40,172 nt of DNA, from positions 380,895 through 421,066 of the forward strand of contig LCLX01000001.1 in assembly GCA_001002285.1 (NCBI GenBank). The letters are read 5' to 3'. Both the position numbers and the translations under genes were made by a program. The notes beneath the pieces were generated by a model. That model did no database searches and was not told where the DNA came from. It was given only the letters and a program-made list of their open reading frames with translations. Positions 8,720 to 16,984 of this stretch are shown one piece after another (positions within the stretch are counted from its first letter, which is position 1; each line of letters starts with the position of its first letter). This DNA comes from Microgenomates group bacterium GW2011_GWC1_46_15 (GTDB lineage: Bacteria; Patescibacteriota; Microgenomatia; UBA1400; UBA12028).

Positions 8720-9978
8720 AGCAAAGAAAAACTGTGAATGAAAAGTTAAGAATAGTACTGATTTGCGATAACAAATATAGAGAATTTGAGTATCTTTTAT
8801 TAGTGAAGAAGGAGCTTCAAAAAACACTTCACGCAGATGTATATATTATTGGTTCTCTTGCAGAACAGCAAAGAATGTTTTTCTTGCTCTATGGAATAAA
8901 ACCCCATTTTGTATTTCTTCAACAAATTGTTGAACAATGTTGTCGGGATATTGCTCAGTATGTTGTTTCCTCCGGAGGAAAAGTAGCCATCCTTCCATCT
9001 GAAGTCACAATGAATACATCTTTGGAAGCCTTATTTATAAATCCCGCACAACGGTATAACGATATGGCACAGTATTTTCTTCTACCTGGGGAGAGAATGG
9101 CAGCGGCGTTTAGAAAAAATGGTATTGATAAAAAGAAAATACACATCGTTGGGGCTCCTAAAATGGATCTGCATTTATTGCACAATGGCATGTCCCGTTA
9201 TGATTTTCAAAAAAAGTATGCTCTTAATATAAAAAAGAAAAATCTTTTTATATTTACATCCTTTTCTGAAAATTCTCAAGATTATATTCACAAAGATTCA
9301 GGTTTTAAAAATTTCAGAAATGAGACAATCGCATACTATGAGCATGTGAAAAAAATGAAACAAGCATATAAAAAAATGCTGACGCAACTCCCCTCAGATT
9401 TTAAGAACTACAATATCATTCTTAAACCCCATCCTTTGGAAAAAGCCCATTTTTATACAGGAATAAAGAAAATTACTCTAGTGCATGAAACTGTTACAGA
9501 CTGTCTAAATTCGATAGATTTGGCAATTCATTGGAACTCGACGGTAGCAGTAGAATGTTGGATAAGGAATATTCGAACAATTCAATATGATCCGAATAAA
9601 AACCATACATGGTTGAGCGAGTTTAAGACAGGAAATCCAGTGTGTTCAACGTACACTGAACTTAGAAAAGCGATAGAAAAATTCTCTGAAAAAGGGTTTT
9701 TCAACACATATGTATCGAAACGAAAAGCGTACATACGCAATAATTTTTATGCTGTTGATGGAAAAAGTCCTGAGAGAATATGCAAAGCCTTAAAAAAAGA
9801 CGTTATTTTCTTTGCATACAATCAATTGCATTATAGGAGAAACTTTAATTACGGAGTATATGTATTTGATATACTGGATCGCATTATTGGAATAACCCTT
9901 TCAAGAAAGATAATAAACATGTTATTTCCAAAATTCAATTCGGTATACGCAACAGAAAATTACACCTATGTTATATAA
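8716..9978 (+). CDS. GT-B-like surface carbohydrate biosynthesis protein (putative glycosyltransferase)
   Basis: A 420-residue protein without a clean match to GT4. It resembles the 'surface carbohydrate biosynthesis protein' family, distantly related to capsule and CDP-glycerol-type GT-B transferases. Supporting features are an N-terminal Rossmann-like half ('LRIVLICDNKYREFEYLLLVKK', 'VAILPSEVTMNTS'), a linker with 'IHIVGAPKMDLHLL', a C-terminal half with 'YNIILKPHPLEKAHFY', and 'IDLAIHWNSTVAVECWIRN', comparable to the KPHP and S-T-V-x-E donor-site blocks of those families. The region is more AT-rich than the start of the operon. With a CMP-nonulosonate pathway downstream, it is one candidate for the transferase that uses that sugar. 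That is inference only. Confidence 0.6.
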   Translation: MKQRKTVNEKLRIVLICDNKYREFEYLLLVKKELQKTLHADVYIIGSLAEQQRMFFLLYGIKPHFVFLQQIVEQCCRDIAQYVVSSGGKVAILPSEVTMNTSLEALFINPAQRYNDMAQYFLLPGERMAAAFRKNGIDKKKIHIVGAPKMDLHLLHNGMSRYDFQKKYALNIKKKNLFIFTSFSENSQDYIHKDSGFKNFRNETIAYYEHVKKMKQAYKKMLTQLPSDFKNYNIILKPHPLEKAHFYTGIKKITLVHETVTDCLNSIDLAIHWNSTVAVECWIRNIRTIQYDPNKNHTWLSEFKTGNPVCSTYTELRKAIEKFSEKGFFNTYVSKRKAYIRNNFYAVDGKSPERICKALKKDVIFFAYNQLHYRRNFNYGVYVFDILDRIIGITLSRKIINMLFPKFNSVYATENYTYVI

Positions 9979-10750
9979 ACAGGATAAAAGACAACATTAC
10001 TGGGAAAATAACTATCTCAAGTATTGGAGAGAGAGGGTAAAGTTGCAGAATACACTCTCTAAAAAAGACAGCCTACCTCCGGATATGCGCGTCTATAAGA
10101 AGTTTTATGACAAAATCGTGGTTTCACTGAAGAAAAAAGGAGAAATGTTAGATGTTGGAGTTGGTTTTGGTCGATTTTTAACGACATTCCAAAAAGATTT
10201 TCCCCACAAAGTTTGGGGGACCGATATTTCTCAACAAATGATTGATTATTGCAAAAAAACGTATCCTGGTCTGAAAAAACACCTTTTTGCTGCTCCAGCG
10301 GAAAAACAACCTTTTACCAAAAAAAGCTTTTCGTTTATCAATGTTTGGGCGACATTTGACGCGGTTTATCAGGAAAAAACATTAAGGCATATTCTTGAAC
10401 TTTTGGATGATGAAGGACTAATTCTGCTAACAGGCAAGAACTTCAACTACTATGATACCGACAAGAAGGCATTAGAAGCTGAGATAAACGCAAGAAAGAA
10501 AAAACACCCAAACTATTTCACAAACACAAAGAAACTTATTTCTTTATTAAAACGAAACAATATCGAAATTCTCTATCAATATTTCTTTAAAAGGCGTGGA
10601 GATTTTGCCAAATTTTCACATGTTCGTACGATGCCGAAGAAGTTTTATGAGTACGCCATCATCGTAAAAAAAACAAAAAATAAGGTATATAAAAAATTTC
10701 CAACATTTTCATATAAATACAGTGACACTTTTAAAAGAGTCCACATATGA
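9968..10750 (+). CDS. Class I SAM-dependent methyltransferase
   Basis: A 260-residue protein that overlaps the preceding gene by 11 bases. An N-terminal helical stretch 'HYWENNYLKYWRERVKLQNT' precedes SAM motif I 'GEMLDVGVGFGRFLTTFQ' near residue 60. 'VWGTDISQQMIDYCKKTY' follows as the acidic strand, then 'SFINVWATFDAVYQEKTLRHILELLDDEGLILLTG'. The C-terminus is very rich in Lys, Tyr and Phe. It is probably a sugar or glycan methyltransferase. It shares its low-GC composition with the neighbours on both sides. Confidence 0.8.
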   Translation: MLYKQDKRQHYWENNYLKYWRERVKLQNTLSKKDSLPPDMRVYKKFYDKIVVSLKKKGEMLDVGVGFGRFLTTFQKDFPHKVWGTDISQQMIDYCKKTYPGLKKHLFAAPAEKQPFTKKSFSFINVWATFDAVYQEKTLRHILELLDDEGLILLTGKNFNYYDTDKKALEAEINARKKKHPNYFTNTKKLISLLKRNNIEILYQYFFKRRGDFAKFSHVRTMPKKFYEYAIIVKKTKNKVYKKFPTFSYKYSDTFKRVHI

Positions 10751-11880
10751 AACACACGCTATACTTTGTTTTTTGTATGGACACAGAGGGTCCTGTAACG
10801 GACAATTCTGATCCAACACTATTAGAAAGTTGGAAAAAAGTTGACGTTGCTCTTGGTAAGATTTTTTCTCCTGGAATAAGAAACCTCATCCGCGATGATT
10901 CTGGCAAGTCTTTTAAAATGAGTTGGTTTTTCTTAGATTGGGTTGGTTTTAGGACAAATCCCGTGAAAAGAAAACTTGGGTACCACAAAATCCGCGATCA
11001 CTACACCAAAACGTGGTCTGCGCAGATAAAACAGTTTTCAGATGGCATGTATTGGCACTACCATCATCCTCCCAAAGATGGGGTAGGAAACCATTGGGAA
11101 ACTGATTGGCTTTGGAGCAATCAGCATGAAGATATCATGAACCACTTAATCATTGATAGAAAGTTTTATCCCACTATTTTTAGGGCAGGTGGAACGATTG
11201 AAAATAATGATGCCTCACTTTGGCTGGAGAATCATATTCCTTTTGATTTTTCGAATCGTGCCCCTTTCAAAAATCCATTTTTGGATTGGTCTAGGGCTCC
11301 AAAAAAATGGGGAGTGTATCACCCGTCAAGAACTGATTATCAAAAAATTGGTAATATGAAACGCGCTATAGCCCGCAGTTTAGACTTATCTGGCAGAGAG
11401 TACACAATTCCCGAGGAAGAGGTGGAAGCGGCTTTTTCCCAGGCGATGCAAACAGGAAATGCCATATTTTCGGTTTTTTCACATGACTATAGGGATATTA
11501 GTTCTCAAATAGAGCATTTTTCTCTCATTCTACGTGACATGAGAAAAAAATATCCCCAGGTTAAATTTGTGAACGCAACGGCTCAAGATGCTATAAACAG
11601 GAATTTGTATCCAACAAAAAATATTCCAAAAATAGACCTCAAGATTCAGAAAGGAACGAAAGGATTAACAATAAGATTATTAAGCGCAAAACATATGTTT
11701 TTGAGAGCTCCGTATGTGGCGCTGAAAAGTAAAAATAAAGAGTATTCACGAGTAAAAGTTGCTCGCATGGAGGATAATACCTGGGTAGTAGATCATCATG
11801 CACTGCGCAACGGAGAGAAGATCGGGGTTGCAGTGTGTGATACGCGCGCAAACTTTGCTGTACGAGTTTTAACTCTATGA
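10747..11880 (+). CDS. NodB-like polysaccharide deacetylase-superfamily protein with C-terminal extension
   Basis: A 377-residue protein. The N-terminal strand 'LYFVFCMDTEGPV' resembles the first acidic motif of the glycoside hydrolase/deacetylase fold (TFDDG, or DTEG in divergent members). 'DGMYWHYHHPP' near residue 100 can supply the two metal-binding histidines, 'TIFRAGGTIENND' corresponds to the Arg-containing motif 3, and 'IFSVFSHDYRDI' near residue 240 to the late histidine motif. About 100 further residues form a separate, probably beta-rich C-terminal piece. There is no signal peptide, so it likely acts on a cytoplasmic or lipid-linked sugar, for example removing an acetyl group. The match is remote and substrate and activity are uncertain. 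It overlaps both neighbours by ATGA. Confidence 0.55.
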   Translation: MKHTLYFVFCMDTEGPVTDNSDPTLLESWKKVDVALGKIFSPGIRNLIRDDSGKSFKMSWFFLDWVGFRTNPVKRKLGYHKIRDHYTKTWSAQIKQFSDGMYWHYHHPPKDGVGNHWETDWLWSNQHEDIMNHLIIDRKFYPTIFRAGGTIENNDASLWLENHIPFDFSNRAPFKNPFLDWSRAPKKWGVYHPSRTDYQKIGNMKRAIARSLDLSGREYTIPEEEVEAAFSQAMQTGNAIFSVFSHDYRDISSQIEHFSLILRDMRKKYPQVKFVNATAQDAINRNLYPTKNIPKIDLKIQKGTKGLTIRLLSAKHMFLRAPYVALKSKNKEYSRVKVARMEDNTWVVDHHALRNGEKIGVAVCDTRANFAVRVLTL

Positions 11881-12833
11881 GCACACAACAACCAAAAATT
11901 TTAATCATAGGCTATGGTTCAAGTGCGAAAAGATTTATTGAAATCCTCCGGGATTTGGGTTGTGCAGTTACCTTGTTGAAGCATAGAAAAGACTTAGTAG
12001 TTTCAAATAGTATAAAAACGATATATCACTTAAAGGATCTCCAGAAGAAGTTTGACGGAGCAATTGTTTCTTCTCCCACGCATACACACATAAAATACTT
12101 AAGTATTTTAGTCAGGCAAAATATTCCAACTCTCGTTGATAAACCAATTTCCGATACGCTTTCAAAAGTAAAAAACATTATCGATGAAGCAAAAAAGAAA
12201 AACCTTTATATTCAAGTTGGATTTAATCTTCGCTTTTTACCAATAGTCCACGAAATAAAGCGTTATCTCAAGAATATATTGGGGAAACCACTATCAGCAG
12301 ATTTCTATGTCGGACAGTATCTTCCCTTTTGGAGACCGTTGAAAAAATATGATGAAACATACAGTGCTTCTTTTAATCAGGGAGGTGGAGTTGCTCTCGA
12401 TCTTATTCATGAAATGGATCTTGTTCTGCATTTGTTTAAAGGAATAACTTTTAAAACAATATACAAAAATAAACTTAGCTCTTTACACATTGATACAGAA
12501 GACTATGTGGAATTTGTGTCGGTCGGCCAACCAAGGATAAGAATTACGCTTGATTATCTTAATCACAATAAAACACGGCGGTATAGAATTATCGGAGAAA
12601 AGGGATCGATAGAATGTGATATTATTGGGCACACATTTATATATACAGGAATAAATCATATACAAAAAACAGTTATTGGTGAGCGATATTTTGACATGCT
12701 TTCTAGTTATGAAGCTGAACTGAAACAATTTATAAAAAATCTGCACAATAAGAAAAACGATTTGAACGATCGCAATCTGGGAATGGACGCTTTAAGAATG
12801 ACGCTAATCGCAAGGAAACATGTACAAAAATAA
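11877..12833 (+). CDS. Gfo/Idh/MocA-family oxidoreductase (PtmF-like by context)
   Basis: A 318-residue NAD(P)-dependent oxidoreductase. The N-terminal Rossmann motif is 'KILIIGYGSSAKRFIEILRDLG'. The family's EKP motif appears as 'TLVDKPISDTL', and the C-terminal alpha/beta domain contains 'GGGVALDLIHEMDLVLHLF', where the conserved D-x3-H catalytic helix is visible. It overlaps NeuA by 14 bases and precedes a PtmA-like SDR. In Campylobacter legionaminic acid clusters, as I remember them, an oxidoreductase called PtmF accompanies PtmA and a CMP-sugar synthetase and helps supply the aminosugar precursor. The same role is inferred here from gene order rather than from specific residues. Confidence 0.78.
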   Translation: MSTQQPKILIIGYGSSAKRFIEILRDLGCAVTLLKHRKDLVVSNSIKTIYHLKDLQKKFDGAIVSSPTHTHIKYLSILVRQNIPTLVDKPISDTLSKVKNIIDEAKKKNLYIQVGFNLRFLPIVHEIKRYLKNILGKPLSADFYVGQYLPFWRPLKKYDETYSASFNQGGGVALDLIHEMDLVLHLFKGITFKTIYKNKLSSLHIDTEDYVEFVSVGQPRIRITLDYLNHNKTRRYRIIGEKGSIECDIIGHTFIYTGINHIQKTVIGERYFDMLSSYEAELKQFIKNLHNKKNDLNDRNLGMDALRMTLIARKHVQK

Positions 12834-13542
12834 ACGCATTCTTGTCACAATATGTGCACGAGGGGGATCAAAAGGCCTTCCTGGGAAAAATATCAAAGTT
12901 CTGGCGGGAAAGACTTTGTTAGAGCACACGATTAATTCTGTGCGCCACTGTTCCTTGGTTGATAGGATCATACTTTCCACGGATGATGGAAATATCAAAA
13001 AAGTAGGAGAAAGATTGGGCTTAGAAGTTCCTTTTTTACGTGCAAAAGCGCTGGCTACGGATCAAAGCGGAAGGGTGATGGCCGTTATTGATGCTGTCAA
13101 ACGGGCGGAAAAACACTGGAAAGAGGAGTACGACGTGGTTGTAGACATTGGCAATACTGTTCCATTCCGCCAGTCACAGGATATTTCTGCGTGCATTAAA
13201 AAACTCGTTGATACTCCAAAAACAAACCTCGTATTCACCGTCAATGAACCTCATCACAATCCGTATTTCAACATGGTAGAGGTAGATGGAGATGGCAACG
13301 CTCATTTGGTGAAAAGAACCTATGTTCGTTTGAGGCGTCAAGATGTTCCGCCTGTCTACGATATGAATGACGCAGTTTTTGCAATTTGGAAGGATAAACT
13401 TTTTCAATATAAGAGTTTTATTATTCCGCGAAGGAAAATACATGTTATGCCAAAGGAAAGATCAATTGACATTGATTCAATATTTGATTGGAATGTTGCG
13501 GAATATTTTGCATTACATAAAAACAAGGAGAAAAACATATGA
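12820..13542 (+). CDS. neuA: CMP-nonulosonate (acylneuraminate) cytidylyltransferase
   Basis: Activates a nonulosonic acid with CTP to give the CMP-sugar donor. The 240-residue length is normal. The nucleotide-binding signature 'TICARGGSKGLPGKNIKVLAGKTL' lies at the N-terminus, followed by 'RIILSTDDGNIKKVG'. The usual LQPTSPLR block is replaced by 'VDIGNTVPFRQSQDI', an unusual variant. 'RSIDIDSIFDW' near the C-terminus matches the conserved IDID acidic pair that binds metal. An AAGGA sits just before the ATG inside the end of the preceding gene. Together with NeuB and NeuC downstream it defines a sialic-acid-like pathway. Legionaminic acid (LegF/PtmB role) is more likely than Neu5Ac, given LegB/LegC-type genes at the end of the block. 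Confidence 0.92.
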   Translation: MYKNKRILVTICARGGSKGLPGKNIKVLAGKTLLEHTINSVRHCSLVDRIILSTDDGNIKKVGERLGLEVPFLRAKALATDQSGRVMAVIDAVKRAEKHWKEEYDVVVDIGNTVPFRQSQDISACIKKLVDTPKTNLVFTVNEPHHNPYFNMVEVDGDGNAHLVKRTYVRLRRQDVPPVYDMNDAVFAIWKDKLFQYKSFIIPRRKIHVMPKERSIDIDSIFDWNVAEYFALHKNKEKNI

Positions 13543-14327
13543 GTGCATTATTCAGTTTACAGGGGAAAACAATTGTTATCACGGGCGGTGCGGGATTACT
13601 TGGGTCTGAATTTACTCGGGTATGCATCCAACATGGCGCGCGTGTTGTTATTGTTGAATTACATGAAGAAAAAGCAAAAAGTCTTATTGCATCTGTTCGA
13701 AAAGAGATAAAAACTGCAGAAATACTTTTTGTAAAGTGTGATATTACAAAAGAAAAAGATATTCAAAATGTATTGATAAAAACAATAAGAGAATATAAAA
13801 ACATTGATGTTTTAATCAACAATGCATATCCCAGAAATGCCCATTATGGTCGGAACATGGAAGATGTTACGTATGAAGATTTTTGTAACAACCTGAATAT
13901 GCACGCCGGTGGATATTTTTTGATGACGAAAAAAGTTATAGAAGTTATGAGAAAGCAAAAGAAGGGAAACATTATCAATATTGCCTCCATATACGGGATT
14001 CTTGGTCCCGATTTTCGTATCTATAAAAATACACCAATGACGATGCCCATAGAATACGCCGCGATAAAAGGAGCAATTGTTAATATGACAAAATACTTTT
14101 CAACATATGCCGCATCATATGGCATTCGGGTGAATTCTATAAGTCCGGGAGGAATTTTTACCGATCAACCAGCCTCTTTTGTCAAGAAATATTGTGAAAG
14201 AGTTCCTCTCGGGAGAATGGCTAAAACAAAGGATATTGTTGGGGGAGTCATATACTTGGCTTCCGACGCTTCCTCATATATTACAGGACAGAACCTTATG
14301 ATCGATGGTGGATTAAGCGTATGGTGA
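13539..14327 (+). CDS. Classical SDR oxidoreductase, PtmA-like
   Basis: A 262-residue short-chain dehydrogenase. The cofactor site is 'VITGGAGLLGSEFTRVCIQHGARVV'. 'INNAYPRNAHYGRNMEDVTYEDF' occupies the NNAG region, 'GNIINIASIYGILGPDF' carries the catalytic Ser, and 'YAAIKGAIVNMTKYFSTYAA' provides YxxxK. The NNAYPRN and EDVTYEDF stretch is characteristic, to my recollection, of PtmA proteins in Campylobacter-type legionaminic acid loci. There it acts early in supplying the glucosamine precursor. It has a clear AAGGAG upstream and sits between NeuA and NeuB. It could also act on a late intermediate, and the reaction is not proven by sequence. Confidence 0.82.
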   Translation: MSALFSLQGKTIVITGGAGLLGSEFTRVCIQHGARVVIVELHEEKAKSLIASVRKEIKTAEILFVKCDITKEKDIQNVLIKTIREYKNIDVLINNAYPRNAHYGRNMEDVTYEDFCNNLNMHAGGYFLMTKKVIEVMRKQKKGNIINIASIYGILGPDFRIYKNTPMTMPIEYAAIKGAIVNMTKYFSTYAASYGIRVNSISPGGIFTDQPASFVKKYCERVPLGRMAKTKDIVGGVIYLASDASSYITGQNLMIDGGLSVW

Positions 14328-15394
14328 AAAATACTAAAGTTGTGCACATAGGAAATGTATCCGTAGGAGGAAAACACCCCTGTTTCATTATTGCTGAAGT
14401 CGGAGTGAATCATAACGGTAGCATAGCTATTGCAAAAAAACTGATCAAAGAAGCGAAGAAAGTTGGTGCAGATGTTGTAAAGTTCCAAACATTTGTTGCT
14501 GAAAATATCGTTACGAGATCTGCCTCTACGGCTGAGTATCAAAAGGTGAATACAAAATCACAGCAGTCCCAATTTAATATGTTAAAGAAGTTAGAGCTCT
14601 CAGAAAAAGATTTTCAAAAACTGAAAGCGTATTGTGATAAGGTTGGAATTATATTCATGTCCACTCCGCACTCCAGTGCGAAGGATATTGAAGTTGTTGC
14701 AAAACTTTCTCCAGCAATCAAAATTGCTTCCGGTGATATTACAAACTTTCCTTTCCTCGAGCACATTGCGAAATCAAAAAAACCCATCATCATGAGTACG
14801 GGTATGAGCACGTTAAAGGAAGTAAAAGGCGCTGTTTCGTTTGTGAAGAAATACAATAAGAATCTTATCGTTCTTCACTGTACAACGAATTATCCCACCG
14901 ACACATCTGATGCGAACTTGCGCGCAATGGAAACAATTAGTAAGGCATGCAGAGTTTCTGTGGGATATTCTGACCACACAGCCAACGCGATGACCGCGGC
15001 AGTTGCCGTTGCTATGGGGGCATGTGTTATTGAAAAACACTTTACCTTGGATAAGCGTATGCCTGGCCCGGATCACCGTGCCTCATTGGAGCCGATTGAG
15101 TTTAAAACGATGGTACAGAATATCCGCTTTGTTGAAACACTGATGGGATCTCCTACAAAGAAACCAACGGTCTCCGAACAGAAAACAAAGAAAGTTGCAA
15201 GAAAAAGTATTGTTGTCCGCATAATGATTCGGAAAGGCGAGCGCATTACCCCGCGTAGTTTAATAATTAAAAGACCGGGAACAGGTCTAGCATCAAAGTA
15301 TCTACCTTTGGTTATTGGTAGAAAAGCAGCAAAAGACTTATTACCAGACAGTCTAGTGCCAAAAGAAGCGTTGTATTGGAAAAGAAAGAAATAA
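14321..15394 (+). CDS. neuB: Nonulosonic acid synthase (N-acetylneuraminate/legionaminate synthase)
   Basis: Condenses phosphoenolpyruvate with an N-acetylhexosamine to make a nine-carbon sialic-type acid. The 357-residue protein has the NeuB TIM barrel: 'CFIIAEVGVNHNGS', 'VVKFQTF', 'FMSTPHSSAKDIEVV', 'IKIASGDITNFPFLEHIA', 'PIIMSTGMSTL', 'LHCTTNYPT', 'GYSDHT' and 'EKHFTLDKRMPGPDHRASLEP'. A C-terminal SAF (antifreeze-like) domain follows from about residue 285 ('RKSIVVRIMIRKGERITPRSL'), as in full-length synthases. It overlaps the SDR by seven bases. LegI and NeuB are hard to separate by eye. The presence of LegB/LegC-type partners favours the LegI role, with 2,4-diacetamido-2,4,6-trideoxymannose as substrate. 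Confidence 0.94.
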   Translation: MVKNTKVVHIGNVSVGGKHPCFIIAEVGVNHNGSIAIAKKLIKEAKKVGADVVKFQTFVAENIVTRSASTAEYQKVNTKSQQSQFNMLKKLELSEKDFQKLKAYCDKVGIIFMSTPHSSAKDIEVVAKLSPAIKIASGDITNFPFLEHIAKSKKPIIMSTGMSTLKEVKGAVSFVKKYNKNLIVLHCTTNYPTDTSDANLRAMETISKACRVSVGYSDHTANAMTAAVAVAMGACVIEKHFTLDKRMPGPDHRASLEPIEFKTMVQNIRFVETLMGSPTKKPTVSEQKTKKVARKSIVVRIMIRKGERITPRSLIIKRPGTGLASKYLPLVIGRKAAKDLLPDSLVPKEALYWKRKK

Positions 15395-15398
15395 GCTC

Positions 15399-16562
15399 AT
15401 GGTGAGAAAAATTGCAATAGTGACTGGTTCAAGGGCGGAGTATGGGTACCTGAAGCCATTAATACAAAGAATTCTCCGTGATGAAAATTTACAGTTACTA
15501 CTGTATGTTGCTGGCATGCATCTCGTAAAATCACACGGAAACACCATAGAAGAAATAAAAAAGGATGGGTTTAAAATACAGGCAACAGTTCCCATGGGCG
15601 AAGAAGAAAATAATTCAACAGACGAAGTCCCTCTTTCTATAGCAAAAGGAATTATTGGGTTTACTAAATCGTTCAAAAAAGACAAGCCCGATGTTGTTGT
15701 CGTGTTGGGTGATCGGGTAGAACCCTTTTCCGCAACTATAAGTGCAGCTTCGCTTAATATTCCCGTGGCCCACATTAACGGTGGCGATGTTTCCGGAAAC
15801 ATCGATGATAGTTTTAGGCACGCAATGACGAAATTATCACATCTCCATTTTCCCGCCAGCGCGTTGAGTATGAAAAGAATATTGAAACTTGGTGAGGAGA
15901 AGTGGAGAGTGCATCAAGTTGGAGCATTATCATTAGATACTATACTGCATGAAAAACTTCGATCATTGAATGAGCTTAGAGCGATATATCATGTTCCAAA
16001 GAAAAAATATATTCTTTTTGTCTATCATGCTGTTACAACAGAATGGAAAGATGCTAAATATCAGATTCACCGAACGCTTCAGGCAATGCAGAAGATAATG
16101 CAAAAACAAGATATGTTTGTCATTATGGTTTATCCCAACACCGATCCTGGAGGAAAAGACATTCTACTAGAAATAACTCAATTTGCTTTAAAAAATTCAC
16201 AGGTATATCTATTCAAAAATCTTCCCTATCAGGATTTTTTATCTTTTATGTCTGCAAGCTCTGTGTTTGTTGGAAACTCAAGCTCTGGAATTATCGAAGC
16301 TCCGTCTTTTGGTATCCCATACGTGTGTGTTGGAACAAGACAAAAAGGTCGAGAAAGAGCGCAGAATGTTATTGACGTGGATTATGATGAAAACAATATT
16401 ATAAAGGGAATAAAAAAAGCGTTGTTTGATGAAGCATTTCTAAAAAAGATACGACGGTGTCATAATCCGTACGGAAACGGAACGGCAAGTCAAAAAATCG
16501 TTAAAATACTCCACACAGTGTCACTTAATGAACGATTATTGAAGAAAAGAATGACATACTAA
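15399..16562 (+). CDS. neuC: UDP-sugar 2-epimerase, hydrolysing (NeuC/LegG type)
   Basis: A 387-residue hydrolysing epimerase that releases UDP and yields a free ManNAc-type sugar for NeuB. The N-terminus 'KIAIVTGSRAEYGYLKPLIQRI' is the NeuC signature (SRAEYG). Next come 'VVVLGDRVEPFSATISAASLNIPVAHINGGDVSG' with the GD-R-x-E block, 'FVGNSSSGIIEAPSFGIP' (UDP diphosphate-binding Ser loop) and 'VCVGTRQKGRERAQNVIDV'. It differs from WecB at 2694, which lacks the SRAEYG and GGDVSG segments. Placed between NeuB and an acyltransferase, it probably acts as LegG on UDP-2,4-diacetamido-bacillosamine. UDP-GlcNAc is the alternative substrate. Confidence 0.93.
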   Translation: MVRKIAIVTGSRAEYGYLKPLIQRILRDENLQLLLYVAGMHLVKSHGNTIEEIKKDGFKIQATVPMGEEENNSTDEVPLSIAKGIIGFTKSFKKDKPDVVVVLGDRVEPFSATISAASLNIPVAHINGGDVSGNIDDSFRHAMTKLSHLHFPASALSMKRILKLGEEKWRVHQVGALSLDTILHEKLRSLNELRAIYHVPKKKYILFVYHAVTTEWKDAKYQIHRTLQAMQKIMQKQDMFVIMVYPNTDPGGKDILLEITQFALKNSQVYLFKNLPYQDFLSFMSASSVFVGNSSSGIIEAPSFGIPYVCVGTRQKGRERAQNVIDVDYDENNIIKGIKKALFDEAFLKKIRRCHNPYGNGTASQKIVKILHTVSLNERLLKKRMTY

Positions 16563-16563
16563 T

Positions 16564-16980
16564 ATGAAAATAAAAAAGAACGAAAAAACAAACAAAAGAT
16601 TCACTTCATGGAAGTTTCCCGTGTTTAATAAGAAGAATATAACGCGATGGAACTGGATGTGCCAATACCACAAACATTTAGTTTTAGGAAAAAACACGGA
16701 CATTGGTGCATTCACATACATTAATGCAAAGTACGGGGTGTACATTGGAAAAGATGTACAAATTGGATCCCATTGCAGTATTTATTCAGAATCAACCATT
16801 GATGAAAAAACGGGAAAAGTTGTTATAGAGGACGGAGCAAGAATAGGAACCCATTCAACAATCATGCCGGGAGTCCACATAGGAAAAGAAGCCATTATTG
16901 GTGCATACAGTTTTGTAAAAAGAAATATTCCTGCACATAGCGTAGCATATGGTATTCCTGCTAGAATAGCGAAGCCTTAA
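16564..16980 (+). CDS. Left-handed beta-helix (hexapeptide repeat) acyltransferase
   Basis: A short 138-residue protein made mostly of hexapeptide repeats: 'LVLGKNTDIGAFTYINAKYGVYIGKDVQIGSHCSI', then 'VVIEDGARIGTHSTIMPGVHIGKEAIIGAYSFV'. It closes with 'IPAHSVAYGIPARIAKP', the usual C-terminal cap of sugar O- and N-acetyltransferases. It lacks the N-terminal Rossmann-like UDP-sugar-binding domain of PglD/NeuD, so it is a minimal single-domain form. Its place between NeuC and the DegT aminotransferase suggests it acetylates the new 4-amino group (LegH role). O-acetylation of the finished nonulosonate is the main alternative. Only two bases separate it from neuC. Confidence 0.8.
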   Translation: MKIKKNEKTNKRFTSWKFPVFNKKNITRWNWMCQYHKHLVLGKNTDIGAFTYINAKYGVYIGKDVQIGSHCSIYSESTIDEKTGKVVIEDGARIGTHSTIMPGVHIGKEAIIGAYSFVKRNIPAHSVAYGIPARIAKP

Positions 16981-16984
16981 AATT

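Noticed and set aside
15353-15802. 149-residue minus-strand ORF
   Set aside because: Antisense to neuC, whose N-terminal motifs are certain.
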